DNA from: CAZHOV01 sp964534315
GTDB taxonomy: Bacteria > Bacteroidota > Bacteroidia > Chitinophagales > Saprospiraceae
Length of the DNA stretch: 5,761 nt
Assembly: GCA_964534315.1 (NCBI GenBank)
Contig: CAZHOV010000242.1
Span: 1-5,761, forward strand
Direction of reading: 5' to 3'
Shown: one piece after another, positions 1 to 5,706 of the stretch
How the letters are laid out: every line of letters starts with the position of its first letter
Numbering within the stretch: the stretch's first letter is position 1
Translations under genes and position numbers: made by a program
Notes under the pieces: generated by a model
Databases searched by the model: none
The model's input: the letters and a program-made list of their open reading frames with translations, nothing else
What the model was told of the DNA's origin: nothing

Positions 1-128
1 GTTTCAGGGTTTCAGGGTTTCAGGGTTTCAGGGTTTCAGGGTTTCAGGGTTTCAGGGTTTCAGAGTTTCAGGGTTTCAGGGTTTCAGGGTTTCAGGGTTT
101 CAGGGTTTCGAGGTTTCGGGGGGCAGGG
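1..128. repeat. Tandem array of 8-bp GTTTCAGG units
   Basis: There are fifteen consecutive 8-bp units from 1 to 120: twelve are exactly GTTTCAGG and three are variants (GTTTCAGA at 57-64, GTTTCGAG at 105-112, GTTTCGGG at 113-120). A degenerate unit, GGGCAGGG, follows at 121-128. The array runs off the left edge, so its full length is unknown. Read as GGGTTTCA it has GGG tracts spaced by 5 nt, which fits the usual G-quadruplex pattern on the plus strand. It lies just downstream of the minus-strand patatin gene, and no conventional terminator hairpin is seen there. The variants cluster toward the gene, as expected of the ageing edge of a slippage-driven array. Confidence 0.97.
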
Positions 129-155
129 TACCTCGATACCTGGATACCTGGTTAC
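129..155. repeat. Short 8-bp TACCTGGA-type tandem repeat
   Basis: Three units, TACCTCGA (129-136), TACCTGGA (137-144) and TACCTGGT (145-152), are followed by a partial TAC (153-155). The units start in the same modulo-8 register as the GTTTCAGG array to their left, so an 8-bp period holds from 1 to 152 although the unit sequence changes. The last unit overlaps the stop codon of the patatin gene (152-154 on the minus strand). Confidence 0.85.
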
Positions 156-1192
156 TTATTTTCCACTAATTTATCCATAATTTCTTCGAGTACTTCAGCA
201 TTTTTCTCGATCCAGTATAAACCCGCTTCGTGTAGCGCTTCAAGGTTTGGCCGGGCGGCATTGTCCATGTCTGCTTTAGCATTGAGGAGGTCGGGATCAA
301 ATCGATAGTAATTATCTCGACTTGCCTTATCGGGCAGTGAATCGAAAAGTTGTTTGAGTTGATAATGCACGGTTTCGGAGTTACTGGACATGAGGATATC
401 AATGATTGGTTTGGCCCAGCCAATTTGCCCTTTATTTTTCATATCCTTAAAGTGGTAGGGTTCTTTTACCGAACCGGTGCCGATCGATACCACGATCATA
501 TCATTAGCTGTTGGCTCGTCTGGTTTGGTATTATCTCTTAGGGCTTCGGAGAATTTCATTTTCCGGGCTTCTGAATAGGCACACATAGCCGGATTATTGG
601 CAAATAAACCACCATCGATCAGGCTGTATGGGGTGCCTAACTCTGATCTAATCCGCACAGGCTCAAAGTAAGTGGGTGCGGCAGAAGTGGCCCGGGCAAC
701 ATCTTTGATGTAAAAATTCTGTATTTCGCTATGTGCCTCGGCACTGGTAAAAAACTTTGCCTTCCGGTTTCGAATATCATAGGCCGTAACCATACATGGT
801 TTTACCATATCGATCAGCGTCGCATCTCCAAAATAATCCTCAAGCGCCTTTTCCAATTCTTTGACGGCATATTTTTCGTCTATCATCCCCATGGCCGAAG
901 ACAGTCTTTGCTTAAAGGTAATATCAAAGATTTTGTCACCCCGCTCCATATAAATATCCAGAGCTGTACGAGCCGTGTATTTGGGCCGATCAGTGCCATC
1001 GCTAATCAAATAAGCACAGGTGAGAATACCGCCGGTACTCGTTCCGGCAATCAAATCAAAATAATCGGCGATTCGCTTATCCTCTCCTTCCCTTCTTTGA
1101 AGCTGCTCTTCCAGGTAATTGATAATGGTGGCCGGGATAATCCCACGGATTCCTCCCCCGTCGATTGATAAGATGCGTACTTTCTTTTTCAT
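152..1192 (-). CDS. Patatin-like phospholipase family protein
   Basis: A 346-residue cytoplasmic patatin-fold lipid acyl hydrolase, expected to release fatty acids from phospholipids or other acyl lipids with a Ser-Asp dyad. All family signatures are present: the oxyanion-hole loop DGGGIRG (11-17), the nucleophile elbow GTSTG (50-54, Ser52), the ATSAAPTYF segment (168-176) and the catalytic-Asp motif DGG (Asp193). The protein appears full length and has no signal peptide or membrane segment. The ATG start at 1192 fits because the first beta-strand (VRILSIDGGG) begins a few residues later. No Shine-Dalgarno motif is visible; the leader is A/T-rich, as is common in Bacteroidota. It is a single gene: 388 bp with a terminator separate it from the same-strand gene upstream. 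Its 3' end runs directly into the 8-bp repeats. The substrate is not readable from the sequence. No cyclic-nucleotide synthase or other defence gene accompanies it here, so general lipid metabolism is the default reading. Confidence 0.95.
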   Translation of the reverse strand: MKKKVRILSIDGGGIRGIIPATIINYLEEQLQRREGEDKRIADYFDLIAGTSTGGILTCAYLISDGTDRPKYTARTALDIYMERGDKIFDITFKQRLSSAMGMIDEKYAVKELEKALEDYFGDATLIDMVKPCMVTAYDIRNRKAKFFTSAEAHSEIQNFYIKDVARATSAAPTYFEPVRIRSELGTPYSLIDGGLFANNPAMCAYSEARKMKFSEALRDNTKPDEPTANDMIVVSIGTGSVKEPYHFKDMKNKGQIGWAKPIIDILMSSNSETVHYQLKQLFDSLPDKASRDNYYRFDPDLLNAKADMDNAARPNLEALHEAGLYWIEKNAEVLEEIMDKLVENK

Positions 1193-1277
1193 TTGCGTTT
1201 TTTATTAAATTTATTCCAAATAAAACGATTTTGTTTCAAAAATTATACAATTTAGGTTTTTTACACAGTTCATCCCG

Positions 1278-1301
1278 TCCCGCATTATCTTTAATGCGGG
1301 A
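1278..1301. repeat. 10-bp hairpin with 4-nt loop
   Basis: TCCCGCATTA (1278-1287) pairs perfectly with TAATGCGGGA (1292-1301) around a TCTT loop. It is the most GC-rich spot in the spacer. A run of seven T (1320-1326) follows 18 nt later on the plus strand, too far for a classical terminator, and no plus-strand gene precedes it. On the minus strand it would lie about 90-110 nt upstream of the patatin start, possibly in its leader. It could also be one copy of a dispersed intergenic repeat, which a single window cannot show. Confidence 0.7.
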
Positions 1302-1318
1302 TCGAGACGCCTCATGGG

Positions 1319-1511
1319 CTTTTTTTGCTTAGAATAGCGGTCTTAAGCTTATTTTTTAGCTTAAAATTACAGCCCTTTCTGGGGATTTTTAAAGGGGGAA
1401 TACCCTGATTTTTTTTAAAAATCAGGGTATTCCCCCTTTAAAAATAGTTCAAAAGGTGTCAGTTTTTGCTTCAAAAAAGCGCTTAACCTTTTGAAAACTA
1501 AGCAAAAAAAG
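1319..1511. repeat. 193-bp segment bounded by a 14-bp perfect inverted repeat
   Basis: The 14 bases at 1319-1332 (C, seven T, GCTTAG) are the exact reverse complement of 1498-1511 (CTAAGC, seven A, G). Inside lie a 7-bp hairpin (TTAAGCT 1343-1349 with AGCTTAA 1358-1364), the 29-bp palindrome (1385-1445) and a 10-bp inverted repeat (TTCAAAAGGT 1448-1457 with ACCTTTTGAA 1486-1495). As RNA this could fold into a multi-arm structure closed by the outer stem. As DNA it resembles a small non-coding element with terminal inverted repeats, though no obvious target-site duplication flanks it. Part of the outer repeat is a low-complexity A/T run, which weakens its significance. Confidence 0.55.
1385..1445. 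repeat. Perfect 29-bp palindrome with 3-nt loop
   Basis: Positions 1385-1413 and 1417-1445 are exact reverse complements over 29 bp, separated only by TTT (1414-1416). Each arm contains a five-G/C block, an AATACCC/GGGTATT block and A/T tracts. The stem is longer and more perfect than usual for an intrinsic terminator and is not followed by a dedicated U-tract on either strand. It could act as a bidirectional transcription block or RNA-stability element, or be a remnant of a hairpin-type mobile element. Confidence 0.93.
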
Positions 1512-1512
1512 T

Positions 1513-1565
1513 AAAAAACATGAATCATCCTATAATTGTAAAATTCGGGATGACTCATGTTTTTT
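1513..1565 (-). terminator. Rho-independent terminator of the secreted cupredoxin gene
   Basis: The hairpin CATGAATCATCC (1519-1530) with GGATGACTCATG (1548-1559) has one A-C mismatch and is extended by six A (1513-1518) pairing with six T (1560-1565). Read on the minus strand it begins 15 bp past the stop codon of the 1581-3599 gene. The stem is followed by a T-tract, then a second T-rich run (1504-1510), the classical intrinsic-terminator layout. The symmetrical A/T tails make it potentially active in both directions. Confidence 0.85.
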
Positions 1566-1580
1566 TTAAATAATTTAATT

Positions 1581-3599
1581 TTACTGTTTCACTACCTTTC
1601 TGGTAATGATTTCACCGTCAACAATTAGGGTCAACAGGTAAACTCCATTTTCAAAATTATTCATGTTTATAACGACGTTCGTTTGGGGCGCATCTACCCA
1701 TTCAACAACCTGCCCCAATACGTTTCTTACGATCACTTGGTCCAATTCAACGGTGCTTTGAACATTTAGGCTCTCACTAACCGGATTTGGAAATATCGTT
1801 ACGTCGTTTGCCCATTCGGGAGTATTGGTTGAGGATACGATGATTATATCTTCCAAATAACGCGGCAAAAACTGATAGCCTGCATCAAATGGAGGATCTG
1901 TACTCGGATTGAACTGCCCGCCAATACCGATAGCGTCAAAGATAACCCCATTGCCCGGGAAGGAAATACTGAAAATATCCGTAACATCCTTATCAATTCG
2001 TAGTACATATTCGTTAGCGCCATCGAAAACGGTGTAGTTAATCCCTGAATTGGCGGTGTCCGACTCGGTCACGGTAAGATTATTGATGCGGATAAGGTGG
2101 GATTCTGTATCTTCCCCTAAAGCAGAAACAACTGTAGGATCAAATAAGTCTCTATCTTGTGCAATTAACGTCACTTCTTCAGCCTCAATTTGGGCCAATC
2201 CCCTAAATTGGGTGATAGTTCCGACCACAGCGATAGAATCTCCCTCCTGAACAGTGTAGCCCAGATCATCATTTCCATTGAAAACTCCGATACCATCGTT
2301 ATTACCATCAATGATCGTGAACTGAAACCCTCCATCATTTCCCCGAATATTAATACCATACACCGTACCGTGTAATTCACAATCAATCCCTATTGAATCA
2401 ACGTTGAAATCATTATCGCTATCAGCCGTAACTGTACCGATACTGTATGTGGGAAAGTTTGACGGACATTCAATGGTAAGAGTCACCAAGGCCGTATCAC
2501 AGCTTTGACCATCGCAGATTTCATAGGTAAACGAATCTTCTCCGCAATAATCCATGTCGGGCTCATAGGCAATTTCGATCAAGGCATTAGGAGAGGCTAT
2601 GCCGTTGGCCGGAAAGGTAACAATTTCGAGAGAGGAAATACCATTTGGTAGGATATCATTTGCCAGCACATCAATAGCAACAGGAGTATTTACCTCTGTT
2701 TCGTCAACATCATTTACGGCGTCGATAAACATGGGAGGAATGGAAAAAAAAGTACAATTGGGAAAGGGGACCATTGCAGTAGAATTTGAAGTTTCCCCAT
2801 CTAATTCATTGATGCCGCTGAAGGTCCAATTACTAATATCAAATACGTTACCGTCCGGCCCGGTACCATCCTGGCGGTAAGCCCAGCCATCCAAATATTC
2901 CCAGGGTTGACCGGTACCATCCACATCAATTTCTCCAAAAACATCTACTACTACATCATCCTTAAATAATTCGAGGGCATCATCTCCATTGATAGCCAGA
3001 GCACCATCATCCACATAATCTGGAAAAAAGCCAAAGAAAGACTCAAATTGCATGCTATCTGATGCTATGAAGATACAATCTCCTTCATTGGCAGATACTG
3101 CAGGAAAAGTAAACTCTACTCCGTTCGATCCGGTTCCGTTATTTGCTGAACCAATACCAAAAATACTCAAATCAGGAATATCTTCTAAAACGTATAACTC
3201 TAAGGCTTTTGGCGTCCCTCCGGAAAGCGGGCCGTCTATAACCCCGGTAATAAGCATACTTCCGGTGGCTCCACCGGTCACTGTCACGGTACCTTCCATG
3301 CCCTGACCGGCATGAATATCGCATACATAATTGTACACGCCTGGAATCGTAAACGTATGCGTGAACGTAAATAAATCAGAAGTAGGAGCTCCGCTGGAAA
3401 AAGACTCCGGATTTCCGGAAATATTGCCGTTGACATTATGGAAACCACTTTGATTTTGCCACTCGACTATATCGCCTACGCTGATCGTAATATCAGCAGG
3501 AGTAAATTCTACTCCTTGTAGCGTAACAATATGTGTAGTTTGGGCAAACAAAAAGCCTGAACAGGCCATTAATACGAAAGCGAATAAAAACTGCTTCAT
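1581..3599 (-). CDS. Secreted multidomain cupredoxin protein with T9SS C-terminal sorting domain
   Basis: A 672-residue protein with a Sec signal peptide (1 to about 19, cut near FLFA-Q). Domains in order are as follows. A plastocyanin/pseudoazurin-like cupredoxin (about 23-108) has a full type-1 copper ligand set: His54, Cys93, His96 and Met101, in a C-x2-H-x4-M loop. A lamin-tail-like domain (about 115-283) resembles those of bacterial extracellular nucleases. An Ig/cadherin-like module (about 292-378) carries the VLANDI and DSFTYEICD signatures. An OB-fold-like region (about 385-588) contains acidic Asp/Asn loops. The Por secretion tail (about 597-672) carries the FPNP motif, VRNVLGQ and a terminal RKVVKQ. 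The tail marks it for type IX export across the outer membrane and probable surface attachment. No nuclease or other enzymatic domain is visible. The ATG at 3599 directly precedes the signal peptide. Its role is unknown; copper-dependent electron transfer or adhesion are inferences. Confidence 0.92.
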   Translation of the reverse strand: MKQFLFAFVLMACSGFLFAQTTHIVTLQGVEFTPADITISVGDIVEWQNQSGFHNVNGNISGNPESFSSGAPTSDLFTFTHTFTIPGVYNYVCDIHAGQGMEGTVTVTGGATGSMLITGVIDGPLSGGTPKALELYVLEDIPDLSIFGIGSANNGTGSNGVEFTFPAVSANEGDCIFIASDSMQFESFFGFFPDYVDDGALAINGDDALELFKDDVVVDVFGEIDVDGTGQPWEYLDGWAYRQDGTGPDGNVFDISNWTFSGINELDGETSNSTAMVPFPNCTFFSIPPMFIDAVNDVDETEVNTPVAIDVLANDILPNGISSLEIVTFPANGIASPNALIEIAYEPDMDYCGEDSFTYEICDGQSCDTALVTLTIECPSNFPTYSIGTVTADSDNDFNVDSIGIDCELHGTVYGINIRGNDGGFQFTIIDGNNDGIGVFNGNDDLGYTVQEGDSIAVVGTITQFRGLAQIEAEEVTLIAQDRDLFDPTVVSALGEDTESHLIRINNLTVTESDTANSGINYTVFDGANEYVLRIDKDVTDIFSISFPGNGVIFDAIGIGGQFNPSTDPPFDAGYQFLPRYLEDIIIVSSTNTPEWANDVTIFPNPVSESLNVQSTVELDQVIVRNVLGQVVEWVDAPQTNVVINMNNFENGVYLLTLIVDGEIITRKVVKQ

Positions 3600-3699
3600 G
3601 AAAAACTTTGTTGAGGTTTAGAAATTAGGTTAATTATTCAGGAAAAAATATCGAGTTCGTCAAATAGGGTCGATTCCGGAAAGGTATTCGTTGTTACTA

Positions 3700-3707
3700 C
3701 AAAAGTA
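3700..3707 (-). promoter_or_regulatory. Candidate -7 promoter box for the secreted cupredoxin gene
   Basis: On the minus strand these bases read TACTTTTG, an exact match to the Bacteroidota -7 consensus TAnnTTTG, about 100 bp upstream of the start codon at 3599. No well-spaced -33 TTG was found, so the call rests on the -7 box alone. The implied 5' leader is about 90 nt. Confidence 0.4.
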
Positions 3708-3755
3708 GAGGATAATTTCAACTTTTGGTAAGAAAAAAATAGCAATCTTTGGCGC

Positions 3756-3763
3756 TATATTTA
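3756..3763 (+). promoter_or_regulatory. Candidate -7 promoter box for the GDPD gene
   Basis: TATATTTA differs from the TAnnTTTG consensus only in the last base and lies 37 bp upstream of the GDPD start codon, implying a leader of about 30 nt. No convincing -33 element at normal spacing was seen. The 201-bp spacer 3600-3800 thus appears to be a divergent promoter region. Confidence 0.35.
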
Positions 3764-3800
3764 CACTTAGAAAGTATCAAAACAATTTAACCAAAATAAC

Positions 3801-4727
3801 ATGAGAATTTTTTCAATTAAGTTTTTTTTACTCCTTTTTCTGGTCTTTCTGGGAAGCTGCAAAAGTGAAAAGCAACCCAAAGCGCAAACAACCACCAATC
3901 CAACCGCTCTTTACGCCTTTTTCCAGCAACAACTAGAAACCAATACGCCCCTGGTCAGTGCCCATAGAGGAGGAAAGGTATACAAGGAGTTTCCCGAAAA
4001 TTGCATAGAAACCTTTGACTTTGTCCTGGCTCAAAACCCTGCTCTGATCGAATGTGATATTGCCCTGACTAAAGACAGCATTCTGGTCCTCATGCACGAC
4101 AACACCATTGATCGGACCACCACCGGCAGCGGAATGGTAACAGAGCTGACCTATCGTGAATTGCAGCAATTCAACTTGGTGGATAACTACGGTACTCCCA
4201 CTGATTTTAAAATTCCGACGTTGGAGGAAGTCCTGCGGTGGGCTAAGGATAAAGCGATTCTCACCCTCGATATTAAGAGAAGTGTTCCGTATGAAAGCGT
4301 AGTGGATTTGGTAGAAAAGATGAAAGCGGAAAATTATGCGCTCATCATCACGTACAACGACCGGGCGGCCAAGAAGATCTATTCCTTAAATCCCAACCTG
4401 TTGCTTTCAGTTAGCATCCGAAATAAGGAAGAACTGCAACGCCATCTCGATTCTGGTATTCCTGTTGCCAATATGATCGCCTTTACGGGTACCAAGGAAC
4501 CCAATCCTGAACTTTATCAACAATTACATGCCACGGGGATTCCCTGTATCCTGGGCACGCTCGGCAATCTGGATAAGAGCGCCCAAGCTCGGGGAGATCA
4601 ACTTTATCAAACATTTATCCGCAATGGCGCCGATATCCTAGCCACCGATCGTCCTATCGAGGCGGCAAAGGCCATTCAATCTATGATTCCTGAAAAAGCG
4701 AAATACGAGCCGTTTTTTAAAAATTAG
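3801..4727 (+). CDS. Glycerophosphodiester phosphodiesterase family lipoprotein
   Basis: A 308-residue GDPD-fold enzyme expected to hydrolyse glycerophosphodiesters (deacylated phospholipids) to glycerol-3-phosphate and an alcohol, in a metal-dependent manner. The N-terminus is a lipoprotein signal with a hydrophobic core (7-17) and lipobox LGSC (acylated Cys20), then a polar linker (21-50). The catalytic domain starts at about 51 and shows HRG (His55-Arg56), PEN (65-67), the metal ligands in ECD (Glu84, Asp86), the second catalytic histidine in MHD (His99), LDIK (156-159) and the late TDRP motif (282-285). All expected active-site residues are present, so it should be active, in the periplasm or on the outer membrane. 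The ATG at 3801 starts exactly at the signal peptide; no Shine-Dalgarno motif is seen. It is divergent from the cupredoxin gene, convergent with ctlX, and so probably monocistronic. It may scavenge glycerol phosphate from lipids. Confidence 0.94.
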   Translation: MRIFSIKFFLLLFLVFLGSCKSEKQPKAQTTTNPTALYAFFQQQLETNTPLVSAHRGGKVYKEFPENCIETFDFVLAQNPALIECDIALTKDSILVLMHDNTIDRTTTGSGMVTELTYRELQQFNLVDNYGTPTDFKIPTLEEVLRWAKDKAILTLDIKRSVPYESVVDLVEKMKAENYALIITYNDRAAKKIYSLNPNLLLSVSIRNKEELQRHLDSGIPVANMIAFTGTKEPNPELYQQLHATGIPCILGTLGNLDKSAQARGDQLYQTFIRNGADILATDRPIEAAKAIQSMIPEKAKYEPFFKN

Positions 4728-4740
4728 TGATCAGCTTGCA

Positions 4741-4787
4741 GAGCCGCCTAGCTTGCAAAGTATATTCCTCTGCAAGCTAGGCGGCTC
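4741..4787. terminator. 17-bp perfect hairpin between convergent genes
   Basis: GAGCCGCCTAGCTTGCA (4741-4757) is the exact reverse complement of 4771-4787, with a 13-nt loop. It sits 13 bp after the GDPD stop codon and 13 bp past the ctlX stop on the other strand, the expected place for a shared bidirectional terminator. Neither side has a U-tract, so termination may rely on the stem alone or the hairpin may protect the 3' ends. An additional AGCTTGCA copy (4733-4740) allows an alternative 8-bp pairing with 4771-4778. GTGATCA occurs as a direct repeat on both sides (4727-4733 and 4789-4795). Confidence 0.75.
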
Positions 4788-4800
4788 AGTGATCAACCTT

Positions 4801-5700
4801 TCAAAACACTTCCGCCATCATACACCGAACGCTACCGCCTCCTACCGCTTCAATCGTAGGTATCGCCACCGTTAATAGCGTTCCGAATTGCTGGAGTTGC
4901 CCGATCTGTTGCAGTTCTAACGAATTATAAGCCGTTTGAGAGAGGACGATAATGGAGGTCCCGGTTTTACTATGGACTTGCAGCATATTTCCGGCAAATG
5001 CATAGAGCTGATCCATCGTAATGTCAATCACCTCTTTTTTGGTCGCTTTGAAAGATTCCAGTAATTTTTCTTTCCCCTCGCTAACAGAATCCAGGCAGAT
5101 CACCACAAACCGGTCTCCCAGCGCCATCACTACGTTGGTGTGATAAATCTGTTTGCCTTCCTTATCGACCGATTCGAAGACTACCGGCTGGTAGCCTGTT
5201 TTTTCGCAAAAATCCTTAAGCACCCGTTCATTCGTTCTCGGGCTTAAGCAAGCATAGGTGATTTTATTATCCCGATCAAACACCATACTTCCCGTACCTT
5301 CCAAATACTGATCCTGGTCTTCCCAGCTTTCCAGTTTGAGCCACTTACGGAATTTATAACCCAGCCGCCCAATTATTTCAGATCTCCGTTCGAATCGTCT
5401 GGAAGGTGCAAACATGGGATAAGTAATGACCATCCCCCCACCGTGAAAGCTAACCCAATTGTTTGGAAATACCGCATCTGGTTTTTGAGGACTAACCGTA
5501 TCTTCCACCACTTCCACTTCAACCCCATGCGCTCGAAGTTGACCAACCATCTGGTCAAATTCTTCCTGCCCTTTTTTAATTATATCCCGACTATCCATCC
5601 CCTCCAACTCTTTCTGAAATGCATTATTCGCCGCCGTCTCCGGATTGTAAGCCATACTCACCGGCCTGATCATTAATATTTTCGATGTTGTCTGTGCCAT
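4801..5700 (-). CDS. ctlX: Citrulline utilization hydrolase (CtlX, arginine deiminase-related)
   Basis: A 299-residue protein of the guanidino-group-modifying superfamily (pentein fold, with arginine deiminase and DDAH). CtlX-type members are linked to citrulline catabolism; the specific substrate is a family-level inference. Signatures are MIRPV (10-14), ETAANNAFQ (21-29), the substrate-loop FPNNWVSFH (78-86, preceded by Asp75), LEGTGSMVFD (133-142, acidic residue Glu134), YHTNVVM (186-192, catalytic His187), FAGNML (235-240) and the C-terminal GGGSVRCMMAEVF with nucleophile Cys293. Length and order match a complete enzyme, cytoplasmic with no signal peptide. I chose the ATG at 5700 because the conserved domain starts at residue 7. 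An upstream in-frame TTG at 5751 would add 17 residues coded mostly by the heptamer repeat and is unlikely. No Shine-Dalgarno motif is visible, and the promoter lies in or beyond the repeat array. The gene is convergent with GDPD. Confidence 0.93.
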   Translation of the reverse strand: MAQTTSKILMIRPVSMAYNPETAANNAFQKELEGMDSRDIIKKGQEEFDQMVGQLRAHGVEVEVVEDTVSPQKPDAVFPNNWVSFHGGGMVITYPMFAPSRRFERRSEIIGRLGYKFRKWLKLESWEDQDQYLEGTGSMVFDRDNKITYACLSPRTNERVLKDFCEKTGYQPVVFESVDKEGKQIYHTNVVMALGDRFVVICLDSVSEGKEKLLESFKATKKEVIDITMDQLYAFAGNMLQVHSKTGTSIIVLSQTAYNSLELQQIGQLQQFGTLLTVAIPTIEAVGGGSVRCMMAEVF

Positions 5701-5706
5701 ATTATT

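Larger units (their letters stand above)
1193..1580. other. Gene-free intergenic region rich in inverted repeats
   Basis: No credible coding sequence lies in these 388 bp. The stretch is A/T-rich and holds, in order, a leader for the patatin gene without a clear TAnnTTTG box on the minus strand (only one-mismatch versions at about 1219-1245), a 10-bp hairpin (1278-1301), and a 14-bp inverted repeat (1319-1332 with 1498-1511). That repeat encloses three further hairpins. The terminator of the upstream-lying minus-strand gene follows (1513-1565). The structures are listed separately. The density of palindromes suggests either several transcription-stop elements or a small non-coding or mobile element. 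Confidence 0.8.

Noticed and set aside
1..128. CRISPR array or a true chromosome telomere
   Set aside because: Units are 8 bp with no spacers, so it is not CRISPR. The telomere resemblance is only in G-rich form; similar short arrays at both window edges and ordinary genes beside them fit a microsatellite.
731..1168. Plus-strand open frame of 145 codons opposite the patatin gene
   Set aside because: It is antisense to a gene with complete catalytic motifs, shows no recognisable domain and has no promoter or ribosome site; it is a shadow frame, as are the other short frames overlapping the four genes.
152..1192. Patatin as a CBASS effector (CapV-like) defence gene
   Set aside because: No cyclic-oligonucleotide synthase, HORMA/TRIP13 or ubiquitin-like gene is adjacent; the neighbour is a secreted protein separated by a terminator, and the array on the other side is non-coding.
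1320..1326. T7 run as the tail of a plus-strand terminator formed by the 1278-1301 hairpin
   Set aside because: The run is 18 nt from the stem, only a 3-bp stem directly abuts it, and there is no plus-strand gene upstream to terminate.
152..3599. Patatin and the secreted cupredoxin gene as one operon
   Set aside because: They share a strand, but a 388-bp gap holding a good intrinsic terminator and several other hairpins separates them.
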